From: Ruminococcus bromii
GTDB taxonomy: Bacteria > Bacillota > Clostridia > Oscillospirales > Acutalibacteraceae
Direction: 5' to 3'
Length of the DNA: 64,000 bases
NCBI RefSeq assembly: GCF_002834235.1
Contig: NZ_NNBY01000036.1
Span: 186,001 to 250,000 of the forward strand
Both the position numbers and the translations under genes were made by a program. The stretch's first letter is position 1. The number at the start of each line of letters is the position of its first letter. Below, in pieces: positions 10,359-20,182 of this stretch. The notes under the pieces were generated by a model that was not told the origin of the DNA, did no database searches, and worked only from the letters and a program-made list of their open reading frames with translations.

Positions 10359-12163
10359 AGCCGGAAATCAAGAAGCTGCTTATCCTAAATCTCCCGTATC
10401 TGCTCTTTGTCTGGCTCTTTGATAAAGTGGGCGCGGCTGTCCGGCTCTCCCCCGGCGCGGACGCAAGCGCAAAGCTGCTACATCTTGGGGACGGTTTTAC
10501 CGCCGCCTTTTCCAGTATCGCGCCGAGCTTCCACCCGGCAGACTTAGCTTTAGGCATTGCGGGGGCGGTCATTGTCCGGCTGATTATCTACACCAAAGGC
10601 AAGAACGCGAAGAAATACCGCCGCGGGACAGAATACGGTTCGGCGCGTTGGGGCGGGGCTGACGACATAAAGCCGTACACCGACCCGGTATTTGAGAACA
10701 ATATCCCCTTAACGCAGACGGAACGGCTCACCATGAACAGCCGCCCGAAGCAGCCGAAATACGCAAGAAACAAAAATATCCTTGTAATCGGCGGTTCCGG
10801 CAGCGGCAAGACCCGGTTCTTTGTGAAACCGTCGCTCATGCAATGTACGTCAAAGGATTTTCCAACGTCGTATATCGTCACTGACCCGAAAGGAACACTG
10901 ATTTTGGAAACCGGGAAAATGTTACAGCGGTACAAATACCGTATCAAAGTGCTAAATACGATTAACTTCAAAAAATCCATGAAATACAATCCCTTTGCCT
11001 ATCTGCGGAGCGAAAAGGACATTTTGAAGTTAGTCAATACCATTATCGCCAACACCAAAGGCGACGGGGAAAAATCCGGCGAGGATTTCTGGGTGAAAGC
11101 GGAAAAGCTCTACTACACCGCGCTAATCGGCTACATCTGGTATGAAGCCCCGGAGGACGAGAAGAACTTCACGACGCTGCTTGAGATGATAAATGCGTCG
11201 GAAGCCCGCGAGGACGACGAGGATTTCCAGAACCCGGTTGACCTCATGTTTGAACGTCTGGAAGAAAAAGACCCGGAACATTTTGCAGTCAAGCAGTACA
11301 AAAAATACAAACTTGCGGCGGGCAAGACCGCAAAAAGCATACTTATCTCATGCGGCGCGAGGTTAGCCCCATTCGACATTAAGGAGCTGCGGGAGCTTAT
11401 GGAAACCGACGAAATGGAGCTTGACACCATAGGCGACAGAAAGACCGCCCTTTTCGTCATCATCAGCGACACCGACGACACTTTTAACTTTGTCGTTTCA
11501 ATCCTTTACACACAGCTATTCAACTTGCTTTGTGACAAGGCAGATGATGAATACGGCGGGCGGCTTCCCGTCCATGTTAGGTGCTTACTTGATGAATTTG
11601 CGAATATCGGGCAGATACCAAAGTTTGAAAAGCTCATTGCAACGATACGGAGCCGGGAAATATCCGCGTCAATCATCTTGCAGAGCCAGTCACAGCTAAA
11701 AGCCATTTACAAAGACAACGCCGATACCATAGTCGGCAACTGCGACACCACGCTTTTCTTGGGCGGCAAGGAGAAAACCACCCTTAAAGAAATATCGGAA
11801 ATTTTAGGAAAAGAAACGATAGACAGCTTTAACACGTCCGAAACAAGGGGGCGGGAGCTTTCGCATGGGCTGAACTATCAGAAATTGGGAAAGCAGCTTA
11901 TGACGGAAGATGAAATTGCAGTCATGGACGGAGGGAAATGTATCTTGCAGCTACGCGGGGTGCGCCCGTTCTTTTCGGACAAATTCGACATAACGAAGCA
12001 CCCGAAATACAAGTACCTGTCCGACGCAGACCCGAAGAACGCCTTTGACATGGAAAAGCACCTTAAACGCCGCCCCGCCATTGTCAAGCCCGACGAGGTT
12101 TTTGACTATTACGAGCTTGACGCGGCAGACTTACAGGAGGACGCAGACCATGAGGAAACGTAG
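10355..12163 (+). CDS. virD4: VirD4-like type IV coupling protein
   Basis: 602 residues. Two N-terminal membrane segments (about 6-30 and 65-82) anchor it in the membrane. A Walker A site GGSGSGKT lies at about 145-152 and a Walker B LLDEFANIG at about 410-418, followed by the conserved SQSQLKAIY and FLGG segments. It is the ATPase receptor that passes the relaxase-DNA complex to the type IV secretion channel. It is fourth in the transfer operon, overlapped at both ends by its neighbours. Full length, with no sign of damage. Confidence 0.93.
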   Translation: MKPEIKKLLILNLPYLLFVWLFDKVGAAVRLSPGADASAKLLHLGDGFTAAFSSIAPSFHPADLALGIAGAVIVRLIIYTKGKNAKKYRRGTEYGSARWGGADDIKPYTDPVFENNIPLTQTERLTMNSRPKQPKYARNKNILVIGGSGSGKTRFFVKPSLMQCTSKDFPTSYIVTDPKGTLILETGKMLQRYKYRIKVLNTINFKKSMKYNPFAYLRSEKDILKLVNTIIANTKGDGEKSGEDFWVKAEKLYYTALIGYIWYEAPEDEKNFTTLLEMINASEAREDDEDFQNPVDLMFERLEEKDPEHFAVKQYKKYKLAAGKTAKSILISCGARLAPFDIKELRELMETDEMELDTIGDRKTALFVIISDTDDTFNFVVSILYTQLFNLLCDKADDEYGGRLPVHVRCLLDEFANIGQIPKFEKLIATIRSREISASIILQSQSQLKAIYKDNADTIVGNCDTTLFLGGKEKTTLKEISEILGKETIDSFNTSETRGRELSHGLNYQKLGKQLMTEDEIAVMDGGKCILQLRGVRPFFSDKFDITKHPKYKYLSDADPKNAFDMEKHLKRRPAIVKPDEVFDYYELDAADLQEDADHEET

Positions 12164-12320
12164 CGCAGAGGAAAAACAAAAGCAGCTTGAACGGTTTTTA
12201 ATGAATGTTGCGGAAGCCGCCGACGCTGCATTATGGGAGTATTGGCGGGAAAAGGAAGCGGAACACCGCCGTTTTGCAACGGAGTATGTCACGCGCCGGG
12301 GGCTTATCCCGCAACAGTGA
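12150..12320 (+). CDS. Small hypothetical transfer-operon protein
   Basis: 56 residues, highly charged and helical (RSAEEKQKQLERF, WEYWREKEAEHRRFA), starting inside the end of virD4 with AGGAGG ten bases upstream. No domain is recognised. The tight overlap and position suggest an accessory role in transfer. Confidence 0.6.
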   Translation: MRKRSAEEKQKQLERFLMNVAEAADAALWEYWREKEAEHRRFATEYVTRRGLIPQQ

Positions 12321-12731
12321 CAGCATGGCAGACCGCCGGGGGACAGGGGAAGCTACACTTCCCCTACGCTGCCTTGCGGCAGCTACCCCTTTGTGAACTT
12401 GCGGGAAGCGAACACCTTGCTACGCAAGCTATTCACTTCCCGCAAGTCTGAAAAAAACGTCCGGCAGCACAGCGGAACACAGAAAGGAGCGATTGAAGCA
12501 ATCACATCTATCCATACCGGCTACATGATACGCGCCCCCACTTTCCGGCGCAGTACACAGCGGCAGGAGCCGCACCCCTTACAACTGAATACCGCCGCGC
12601 CGCAGAACTTACGCAGCGCGGGGACAGCCGCCTTTACCAGAGGGCGGTTTTTTTGTGCGGCGGCGACCATACGCTGACCGCCTTTTGTCCGCTTGCCGGA
12701 CAGCCGCAGACGCGGCAGAAAGGATATATTT
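12321..12731. other. Intergenic stretch without a convincing gene
   Basis: 411 bases between the small virD4-linked gene and Maff2. The short open frames here lack family resemblance and good ribosome sites. A terminator-like hairpin at 12628-12654 (CCGCCTTT / AGGGCGG then seven T) may make expression of the downstream channel genes conditional. Confidence 0.5.
12628..12654 (+). terminator. Terminator-like hairpin inside the transfer operon
   Basis: A GC-rich stem CCGCCTTT / AGGGCGG with a short loop is followed by TTTTTTT. It lies 78 bases before the Maff2 gene. Because essential channel genes follow, it is more likely an attenuator than a full stop. Confidence 0.5.
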
Positions 12732-12947
12732 ATGGCATTTTTCAATAGCGCAGTAGACGTTTTGCAGACCCTTGTTGTAGCACTTGGAGCCGGGCTTGGT
12801 ATCTGGGGCGTAATCAATCTGATGGAGGGCTACGGCAATGACAATCCGGGCGCAAAGAGCCAGGGCATGAAGCAGCTTATGGCGGGCGGCGGCGTTGCCC
12901 TTATCGGCATGACCCTTGTACCGCTGCTTTCCGGCTTGTTCGGTTAA
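12732..12947 (+). CDS. Maff2 family small membrane protein
   Basis: 71 residues, nearly all in two hydrophobic segments (VLQTLVVALGAGLGIWGVIN and GGVALIGMTLVPLLSGLFG) joined by a short polar loop (NDNPGAKSQGMKQL). This is the Maff2 family found just before the TrbL/VirB6 gene in Tn1549-like elements; size and topology recall VirB2-type pilin subunits, which is an inference. AAAGGATAT precedes the ATG. Confidence 0.8.
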   Translation: MAFFNSAVDVLQTLVVALGAGLGIWGVINLMEGYGNDNPGAKSQGMKQLMAGGGVALIGMTLVPLLSGLFG

Positions 12948-12966
12948 GAAGCGCGGGTAAAGGCTT

Positions 12967-13836
12967 ATGCAGAGCATACTTGACGCGATTAACGAATGGA
13001 TAAAGGAAATCCTCATAGGAGCCATAAACGGTAATCTGTCAACTATGTTCGGGGACGTAAACGAAAAAGTCGGCACTATCGCCGCAGAGGTAGGGCAGAC
13101 CCCGCAAGGGTGGAACGCAAATATATTCTCCATGATACAGACCCTTAGTGAAAATGTAATCGTACCCATTGCGGGGCTTGTCATTACCTACGTCCTATGC
13201 TATGAGCTTATCAGCATGGTAACGGAAAAGAACAATATGCACGACGTTGACACTTCCATGTTCTTCAAGTGGGTGTTCAAGGCGTTTGTGGCAGTCTACC
13301 TTGTGACGCACACCTTTGACATTACTATGGCGGTGTTCGATATGGCGCAGCACGTTGTTTCCGGCGCGGCGGGGGTAATCGGCGGCAGCACAGAGATTGA
13401 TGTTGCCGCCGCCCTTGCTTCCATGCAGAGCGGGCTTGACGCTATGGAAATCCCCGAACTGCTCTTACTTGTCATGGAAACAAGCCTTGTGAGCTTGTGC
13501 ATGAAAATCATGTCCGTACTGATAACCGTTATCCTCTACGGGCGCATGATAGAAATTTACCTTTACTGTTCGGTATCGCCTATCCCGTTTGCAACTATGA
13601 CGAACCGGGAATGGGGGCAGATAGGAAACAACTACCTAAAATCCCTGTTCGCTATCGGTTTTCAAGGCTTCCTCATTATGATATGCGTCGGCATTTACGC
13701 GGTTCTGGTAAACAACATGATAATAGCGGACAATCTGCACAGCGCGATATTCTCCCTTGCAGCCTATACCGTTATCCTCTGTTTCTCCCTGTTCAAATCC
13801 GGCGCACTGGCGAAGTCGATATTCTCCGCGCATTAG
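12967..13836 (+). CDS. TrbL/VirB6-like conjugal transfer membrane protein
   Basis: 289 residues with an N-terminal amphipathic stretch (ILDAINEWIKEILIGAI) and about five membrane segments, including VIVPIAGLVITYVLCYELI, FLIMICVGIYAVLVNNMII and LAAYTVILCFSLFKSGALA. This is the polytopic inner-membrane channel protein (VirB6/TrbL type) of ICE type IV secretion systems. It follows Maff2 by 19 bases and precedes the PrgI and VirB4 genes, the usual order. Confidence 0.82.
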   Translation: MQSILDAINEWIKEILIGAINGNLSTMFGDVNEKVGTIAAEVGQTPQGWNANIFSMIQTLSENVIVPIAGLVITYVLCYELISMVTEKNNMHDVDTSMFFKWVFKAFVAVYLVTHTFDITMAVFDMAQHVVSGAAGVIGGSTEIDVAAALASMQSGLDAMEIPELLLLVMETSLVSLCMKIMSVLITVILYGRMIEIYLYCSVSPIPFATMTNREWGQIGNNYLKSLFAIGFQGFLIMICVGIYAVLVNNMIIADNLHSAIFSLAAYTVILCFSLFKSGALAKSIFSAH

Positions 13837-14013
13837 CGGCGTGTCAAGGGCAGGGTGGAGATTTTCAGAGCGAAGCGGCGAAAATACGACCCGACCTTGA
13901 CGCGGATAACCCCCATATAATACGGGCGGGCAAAGGGCATAGATTGACCTTTGCCTTGATTACCCTTATGGAAAATTACAGCAACACCAAACCCAGAGAA
14001 AGGAGGTTTTCAC

Positions 14014-14415
14014 TTGGCGTATGTACCCGTACCCAAAGACTTATCCAAAGTCAAGACAAAAGTAGCTTTCAACCTTACCAAACGGCAGATTGTATGTTTT
14101 GCGGCGGCTCTCCTGTTCGGCTTGCCGCTTTTCTTTCTGCTCAAAGACAGCACAGGCACAAGCCTTGCGTCTATGGCTATGATTGCCGTCATGCTGCCCT
14201 GTTTCCTCTTTGCCATGTATGAGAAGCATGGACAGCCCCTTGAAGTGGTGGTGAAGAACATCATACGGACAAAATTCATAGCCCCCAAAGAACGACCATA
14301 CAGGACAGACAACTTTTATTCCGTCTTAGAACGGCAGAGAAAACTTGAAAAGGAGGTATCAGCGATTGCAAAAGGAAACACGAAGAAACAGCGCGGCGGG
14401 AAGCACAAAGCCTAA
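14014..14415 (+). CDS. PrgI family conjugation protein
   Basis: 133 residues, starting at TTG with AAAGGAGG upstream. AYVPVPKDLSKVKTKVAFNLTKRQ precedes two membrane segments (about 28-47 and 52-69), then YEKHGQPLEVVVKNIIRTKFI and an RPYRTDNFY segment. PrgI/VirB3-like proteins sit in the membrane and partner the VirB4 ATPase. The 177 bases before it contain no gene. Its end overlaps virB4 by 50 bases. Confidence 0.85.
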   Translation: MAYVPVPKDLSKVKTKVAFNLTKRQIVCFAAALLFGLPLFFLLKDSTGTSLASMAMIAVMLPCFLFAMYEKHGQPLEVVVKNIIRTKFIAPKERPYRTDNFYSVLERQRKLEKEVSAIAKGNTKKQRGGKHKA

Positions 14416-16804
14416 CCCGCCCCGCAAGCTCACCCGCGCCGAGAAAAAGCAGATTGCGGAAATCATCAGACAGGCAAAGGGCGACGGGAAAGCCCACACC
14501 GCGCAGCAGACAATCCCCTATATCCAGATGTACCCGGACGGTATCTGCAAGGTTACGGGACGGAAATACTCAAAGACCGTCGCCTTTGAAGATATTAACT
14601 ATCAGCTTGCACAGGCAGACGACAAGACCGCCATTTTTGAGAACTGGTGCGACTTCCTCAACTACTTTGACGCTTCCGTTTCGGTGCAGCTTTCTTTCAT
14701 CAATCAAGGGACGCAGCGCGGCGAAGCGGAAAAGGCGGTCAATATCCCGGCACAGGAGGACGCTTTCAATTCTATCCGCACAGAATACCGGGATATGCTG
14801 AAAAACCAGCTTGCAAAGGGCAACAACGGGCTTGTCAAAGCAAAATATATCACCTTTGCCATTGAAGCCGACAGTCTGGGCGCGGCGAAATCCCGCCTTG
14901 CCCGTATCGAAACGGACGTACTCAACAACTTTAAGCTCTTGGGCGTGTCTGCCCGCCCCATGACAGGCTATGAACGCCTTAAAATGCTGCATGGCATTTT
15001 CCACCCGGAGGGCGGGCAGTTTGCCTTTGATTTTTCATGGCTTGCCCCGTCCGGGCTTTCCACAAAGGACTTTATCGCCCCGTCCTCTTTCCGTTTTGGC
15101 GAGGGGCGTTATTTCCGCATGGGGCGCAAAATCGGCGCGGTTTCATTCCTTGAAATCCTTGCGCCGGAATTAAACGACCGTATCTTATCTGACATTCTGG
15201 ACTTGGAAACGGGCGTTATCGTCAATCTGCATATCCACAGTATCGACCAGACCGAAGCCATAAAGACAATCAAGCGCAAGATTACCGACCTTGACAAAAT
15301 GAAAATCGAGGAACAGAAGAAAGCGGTACGCAGCGGCTATGACATGGATATTATACCGTCCGACCTTGCCACTTTCGGCAGCGAAGCGAAGAATCTCTTA
15401 CAGGACTTGCAGAGCCGGAATGAAAGAATGTTCCTCTTGACGTTCCTTGTGGTGAACATGGCGGACACGAAGCGGAAACTGGAAAATGACGTATTCGCGG
15501 CGGCGGGCATTGCACAGAAGAACAACTGCGCCTTAACCCGCCTTGACTACCAACAGGAAGCGGGGCTTATGTCCTCTGTACCGCTTGGGGAGAACCTTAT
15601 CCCCATTCAAAGAGGGCTTACCACGTCAAGCACCGCTATCTTTATCCCCTTTATCACACAGGAGCTTTTCCAGACGGGCGCGGCTTTGTACTACGGCTTA
15701 AACGCCCTTAGTAACAACATGATACTCTGCGACCGCAAGCAGCTAAAGAACCCCAACGGCTTAATCTTGGGTACGCCGGGAAGCGGGAAATCCTTTGCCG
15801 CCAAACGGGAAATGACAAACGCTTTCCTCATTACCGACGACGACATAATTATCTGCGACCCGGAAGCAGAGTATTTTTCCCTTGTGCAGCGGCTTGACGG
15901 GCAAGTGATACGCTTATCCCCTACGGGCAAGGGCATTGACGGGAAGCCCCAGTATGTGAACCCTATGGATATTAACCTCAATTACAGCGAGGACGACAGC
16001 CCCCTTGCGCTGAAATCCGACTTTATCCTCTCCCTCTGCGAGCTTGTCATAGGCGGCAAGGAGGGCTTGCAGCCCGTCGATAAGACCGTCATTGACCGCG
16101 CCGTTAGGAACGTGTACCGCCCTTTCCTTGCAGACCCCGACCCGGAGAAAATGCCTATCTTGGGCGACCTCTACAACGAGCTTTTGAAGCAGCCGGAGCC
16201 GGAAGCGGCGCGTATTGCGGCGGCGTTGGAGCTGTATGTTTCCGGGAGCCTTAACGTATTCAACCACCGTACCAACGTGGAGCTGAACAACCGCCTTGTC
16301 TGCTTTGACATCAAGCAGCTTGGGAAGCAGCTCAAAAAGTTAGGTATGCTCATTGTGCAGGACCAGGTATGGAACCGCGTCACCGTCAACCGGGCAGAAA
16401 GGAAATCCACCCGGTATTTTATGGACGAATTTCATCTTCTCTTGAAAGAGGAACAGACCGCCGCCTATTCCGTTGAAATCTGGAAGCGTTTCAGAAAATG
16501 GGGCGGCATACCCACAGCCATTACGCAGAATGTCAAGGATTTGCTTGCTTCCCGCGAAGTGGAGAATATCTTTGAAAACTCTGATTTTGTCCTCATGCTC
16601 AATCAGGCGGCGGGCGACCGGGCTATCCTTGCGAAGCAGCTCAACATCTCCCCGCAGCAGATGAAATATGTCACCCACACCGAAGCGGGCGAGGGGCTTA
16701 TCTTCTACGGGAACGTGGTGCTGCCCTTTGTAGACCGCTTCCCGAAAGACACCGAGCTTTACCGGGTAATGACGACGAAGCCGGAGGAAGTGGGCGAAGC
16801 ATGA
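14366..16804 (+). CDS. virB4: VirB4-like type IV secretion ATPase
   Basis: 812 residues from the TTG at 14366, chosen because AGGAGG lies at 14351-14356; an in-frame TTG at 14345 lacks a good site. Walker A GTPGSGKS lies at about 469-476, Walker B YFMDEFHLL at about 684-692, followed by the VirB4-type ITQNVKDLL and FVLMLNQ segments. It powers assembly of the conjugation channel and substrate passage at the membrane. The stop overlaps the methyltransferase start by 4 bases (ATGA). Confidence 0.93.
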   Translation: MQKETRRNSAAGSTKPNPPRKLTRAEKKQIAEIIRQAKGDGKAHTAQQTIPYIQMYPDGICKVTGRKYSKTVAFEDINYQLAQADDKTAIFENWCDFLNYFDASVSVQLSFINQGTQRGEAEKAVNIPAQEDAFNSIRTEYRDMLKNQLAKGNNGLVKAKYITFAIEADSLGAAKSRLARIETDVLNNFKLLGVSARPMTGYERLKMLHGIFHPEGGQFAFDFSWLAPSGLSTKDFIAPSSFRFGEGRYFRMGRKIGAVSFLEILAPELNDRILSDILDLETGVIVNLHIHSIDQTEAIKTIKRKITDLDKMKIEEQKKAVRSGYDMDIIPSDLATFGSEAKNLLQDLQSRNERMFLLTFLVVNMADTKRKLENDVFAAAGIAQKNNCALTRLDYQQEAGLMSSVPLGENLIPIQRGLTTSSTAIFIPFITQELFQTGAALYYGLNALSNNMILCDRKQLKNPNGLILGTPGSGKSFAAKREMTNAFLITDDDIIICDPEAEYFSLVQRLDGQVIRLSPTGKGIDGKPQYVNPMDINLNYSEDDSPLALKSDFILSLCELVIGGKEGLQPVDKTVIDRAVRNVYRPFLADPDPEKMPILGDLYNELLKQPEPEAARIAAALELYVSGSLNVFNHRTNVELNNRLVCFDIKQLGKQLKKLGMLIVQDQVWNRVTVNRAERKSTRYFMDEFHLLLKEEQTAAYSVEIWKRFRKWGGIPTAITQNVKDLLASREVENIFENSDFVLMLNQAAGDRAILAKQLNISPQQMKYVTHTEAGEGLIFYGNVVLPFVDRFPKDTELYRVMTTKPEEVGEA

Positions 16805-17760
16805 ACGGGCTGAAAACTGACACCATCATCAACCGGGACGCGCTCTATGCCTTGCGGGAGCTTCCAGAGGAAAGCGTACACTGTTGCGTCACAAGCCCGC
16901 CCTACTATGCGCTTAGGGATTATGGGCTTGATATGCAGATTGGGCGGGAGGACACGCCGGAGCAGTACATTGACAGGCTGACCGAGGTTTTCCGCGAGCT
17001 GCGCCGGGTACTGCGTTCTGACGGTACGCTCTGGCTGAATATCGCGGACACCTACTGCGGCACAGGGAACAAGGGCTACCATGCAGACCCGAAGAACCCG
17101 AAAGGCAGAAACGGACAGCAGATTGCAAAAAACAACCGCGTTTCCGGCTGCAAACAAAAGGACTTAATCGGTATCCCTTGGCTTTTAGCTTTTGCCCTAC
17201 GCGCTGACGGGTGGTATTTACGGAGCGACATTATCTGGCAGAAAGAAAACCCCATGCCGGAGAGCGTGAAAGACCGCCCTACCCGCTGCTATGAACATAT
17301 CTTTCTGCTTACGAAGTCAAAGAAATATTTCTATGACGCAGCCGCCATAGCCGAGCCGTTAGCCCCCACAACGGCGGCGCGGTACCGCACCGGGCGCAGC
17401 GCGGGACAGAAATATGCGGACGAAGTACCCGGACAGGGGAAAGTACAGGGGCTTAACCGGGCGAGAAGCGGCAGCTACTACGACGAAGCCCTCATGCCGA
17501 CCATGCGGAACAGGCGGGACGTGTGGCTTATCAATACCGTACCCTACAAGGGCGGGCATTTCGCCGCGTTCCCGCCAAAACTTGCCGAAACCTGTATCAA
17601 GGCGGGCTGTCCGAAAGGCGGCGTTGTGCTTGACCCCTTTTTCGGCAGCGGCACGACGGGAGCAGCCGCAAGGCAGCTTGACAGGCATTATATAGGCATT
17701 GAGATAAACGCCGAGTATTGCGCCCTTGCAAGGGCGCGGATTGGAGGGACAGAAAAATAA
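16801..17760 (+). CDS. Site-specific DNA methyltransferase (beta class)
   Basis: 319 residues. The catalytic TSPPYY comes first (31-36) and the SAM-binding DPFFGSGTTG comes near the end (about 278-287), the motif order of beta-class N4-cytosine/N6-adenine methyltransferases. The target site cannot be read from sequence. No restriction partner is adjacent, so it is an orphan enzyme. Inside a transfer operon it most plausibly modifies element DNA against host restriction, alongside the ArdA/ArdC fusion further down. Confidence 0.88.
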   Translation: MNGLKTDTIINRDALYALRELPEESVHCCVTSPPYYALRDYGLDMQIGREDTPEQYIDRLTEVFRELRRVLRSDGTLWLNIADTYCGTGNKGYHADPKNPKGRNGQQIAKNNRVSGCKQKDLIGIPWLLAFALRADGWYLRSDIIWQKENPMPESVKDRPTRCYEHIFLLTKSKKYFYDAAAIAEPLAPTTAARYRTGRSAGQKYADEVPGQGKVQGLNRARSGSYYDEALMPTMRNRRDVWLINTVPYKGGHFAAFPPKLAETCIKAGCPKGGVVLDPFFGSGTTGAAARQLDRHYIGIEINAEYCALARARIGGTEK

Positions 17761-17795
17761 AACAGTATCGAGCGCGTGAGAAAGTCACGCAGAAA

Positions 17796-19865
17796 ATGAC
17801 CCGCGAGGGGGCTGTCGAGGTAAACGCCGCCACCGGGAAAAAGAAACGTATCAGCAAGCGGATAAGGGACGCGGACTTTGCAAAGACCGAAGCACCGCAG
17901 CCGCCGGAACAGGCAGCGCAGACCATACCGGGCGGCGCAGCTCCCGCGCCCACAGCCGCCGCGCCGCCGCTTCCCCATGCGCCGGGGGCAGAACGGGAAC
18001 AGGACACCGCCGCAGCCGAGCGCGTCTTGGAGCGTATCGACGGGGCGCGTACCAGAAAGGCGAGCAAAAAGGCGGCGAGGAAAGCACAGGCAGAAGCCAC
18101 AGCAAAAGAAAAATCTTCCCGCTTGCAGTTTACCGACGAGGAACGGGCAACGCCGGAGCTTGAAAGGTATATCCGAAAATCGGACAAAGCAGCCGACCGT
18201 CTGGACGCGGCAAAGGCGGCTATCCCCAAAGAAAAGAAACTTGTACGGGAGCGCACCTTTGATGAAGCCACCGGGAAAGGCAAGACCCGCCTACATTTTG
18301 AGGAACAGGAAAAGCCCATAGGAAGGAATAAGCCCCACAATAACCCGCTATCCCGCCCCGCACAGGAAGCGGGTATTTTCGTCCACAACAAGATACATTC
18401 CGTTGAAAAGGACAATTCCGGCGTTGAGGGGGCGCACAAATCCGAAGAACTGGCAGAGCGCGGCGCAAAGTACGGGACGCGGAAAGTCAAGGAGGGCTAC
18501 CGCAGCCACAAGCTCAAACCCTACCGGGCGGCGGCAAAGGCAGAGAAAGCGGCGTTCAAGGCGAATGTGGATTTCCAGTACCATAAATCCCTACATGACA
18601 ATCCGCAGATTGCGGGCAATCCCCTTTCCCGCTTCATGCAGAAGCAGCAAATCAAGCGGCAGTATGCAAAGTCGGCAAGGAAAGGCGGCGCAAAAACGGC
18701 GCAGAAAGCCGCAGAGAACACCCGCAAGGCGGCAAAAAAGACCGCCGAGGAAACAAAAAAGGCAATCGCTTTTGTAGGGCGGCACCCGGCGGGCGTATGT
18801 ATCGCCGTTGCCGCGCTGCTCTTATTCATCATGGTATCGGCGGGGCTTTCCTCTTGCGGCTCCATGTTCTCCGGCTTGATGAACGGCATACTTGGGACTT
18901 CCTACACGTCGGAGGACAGCGACCTTGTGGCGACGGAAAATAATTACGCCGCAAAGGAAAACGAGCTTCAGCAGCAGATTGACAATATCGAAAGCACCCA
19001 CCCCGGCTATGACGAATACCGCTATGACCTTGACAGTATCGGGCATAACCCCCATGAGTTAGCGTCCTACCTCACCGCCCTTTTACAGACCTACACCCCG
19101 CAGAGCGCACAGGCAGAACTAAACCGCGTCTTTGCCATGCAGTACACTTTGACGCTGACGGAAGAAACGGAAATCCGCTACCGCACAGAAACAAGCACAG
19201 ACCCGGAAACAGGGGAAACGACCAGCGAGGAAGTACCCTACGAGTACCATATCCTCAACGTGAAGCTGACGAACAAGCCCATTTCCGAGATTGCGGAGGA
19301 ACTTCTAACGCCACAGCAGCTTGAAATGTACCGCGTCTATCTGGAAACAAGCGGAAACAAGCCGCTGATTTTCGGCGGCGGCTCCCCCGATATGGGCGCG
19401 TCCGAGGATTTAAGCGGCGTACAGCTTGTAAACGGCACACGCCCCGGCAACACCGCCGTTGTAGACCTTGCGAAGCGGCAAGTCGGCAACGTAGGCGGGC
19501 GACCCTTTTGGAGCTGGTACGGATTTAACAGCCGCGTGGAATGGTGCGCCTGTTTTGTTTCATGGTGCTACAATCAAGCCGGGAAAAGCGAGCCGCGCTT
19601 TGCCGGGTGCCAGTCACAGGGCGTACCCTGGTTCCAGTCACGCGGGCAATGGGGCGCGAGGGGCTATGAGAATATCGCCCCCGGCGACGCTATCTTTTTC
19701 GACTGGGACGGGGACGGGAGCGCAGACCATGTAGGGCTTGTTATCGGGACGGACGGGGAGCGCGTCTATACCGTCGAGGGCAATTCCGGCGACGCCTGCA
19801 AGATAAAGAGCTACCCCGTCAATTACTCCTGTATCAAGGGCTACGGCTTAATGAATTGGAACTGA
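17796..19865 (+). CDS. CD1108-type CHAP cell-wall hydrolase of the conjugation system
   Basis: About 689 residues: a long charged cytoplasmic region rich in Lys, Arg and Ala (about 1-325), one membrane segment (AGVCIAVAALLLFIMVSAGL, about 332-352), a helical linker and a C-terminal CHAP domain with Cys in WCACFVSWCY and His in ADHVGLVIG. VirB1-like enzymes of this kind open peptidoglycan for the mating channel. The start is uncertain. ATG 17796 fits MTREGAVEVN, but the frame is open back to TTG 17718, and a GGAGGG site near 17741 hints at an upstream start inside the methyltransferase end. Confidence 0.85.
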   Translation: MTREGAVEVNAATGKKKRISKRIRDADFAKTEAPQPPEQAAQTIPGGAAPAPTAAAPPLPHAPGAEREQDTAAAERVLERIDGARTRKASKKAARKAQAEATAKEKSSRLQFTDEERATPELERYIRKSDKAADRLDAAKAAIPKEKKLVRERTFDEATGKGKTRLHFEEQEKPIGRNKPHNNPLSRPAQEAGIFVHNKIHSVEKDNSGVEGAHKSEELAERGAKYGTRKVKEGYRSHKLKPYRAAAKAEKAAFKANVDFQYHKSLHDNPQIAGNPLSRFMQKQQIKRQYAKSARKGGAKTAQKAAENTRKAAKKTAEETKKAIAFVGRHPAGVCIAVAALLLFIMVSAGLSSCGSMFSGLMNGILGTSYTSEDSDLVATENNYAAKENELQQQIDNIESTHPGYDEYRYDLDSIGHNPHELASYLTALLQTYTPQSAQAELNRVFAMQYTLTLTEETEIRYRTETSTDPETGETTSEEVPYEYHILNVKLTNKPISEIAEELLTPQQLEMYRVYLETSGNKPLIFGGGSPDMGASEDLSGVQLVNGTRPGNTAVVDLAKRQVGNVGGRPFWSWYGFNSRVEWCACFVSWCYNQAGKSEPRFAGCQSQGVPWFQSRGQWGARGYENIAPGDAIFFDWDGDGSADHVGLVIGTDGERVYTVEGNSGDACKIKSYPVNYSCIKGYGLMNWN

Positions 19866-19903
19866 CAACAAAAAAATGAAAATCTGAAAGGAGAAATTTA
19901 TTG

Positions 19904-20182
19904 ATGGCTATGAACAAAATTGAACGTATCGACAAGGAGATTGCAAAGACCCGCGAGAAAATCACCGAGTACCAGAATAAATTAAGGGGGCTTGAAGCGC
20001 AGAAAACCGAAGCGGAAAACCTGCAAATCGTACAGCTTGTGCGCTCCATGCGCCTTTCCCCGCATGAGCTTTCCGCTATGCTTTCCGGGGGCGGTATTCC
20101 GGGCATGGAAGCCGCGCCGGGCTACCCCGCAGAACCCGCAGACCACGACACCGAAGAAATGGAGGACACCGAGAATGAATAA
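19904..20182 (+). CDS. DUF4315 family coiled-coil protein
   Basis: 92 residues. The first half is a coiled coil (KIERIDKEIAKTREKITEYQ and LRGLEAQKTEAENLQI), followed by MRLSPHELSAMLSGG and an acidic tail, the DUF4315 pattern seen after the CHAP gene in Tn1549-like elements. AAAGGAG precedes it; ATG 19904 is preferred over the adjoining TTG 19901. It overlaps the DUF4366 start by 8 bases. Function unknown. Confidence 0.8.
   Translation: MAMNKIERIDKEIAKTREKITEYQNKLRGLEAQKTEAENLQIVQLVRSMRLSPHELSAMLSGGGIPGMEAAPGYPAEPADHDTEEMEDTENE

Noticed and set aside
12393-12677. 94-residue frame between virD4 and Maff2
   Set aside because: No ribosome site, no family likeness, and it runs through a terminator-like hairpin.
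13497-14222. 241-residue plus-strand frame
   Set aside because: Runs out of frame through TrbL/VirB6 and PrgI, both clearly real.
17597-18490. 297-residue minus-strand frame
   Set aside because: Antisense to the CHAP gene, low-complexity Ser/Ala composition typical of a shadow frame.
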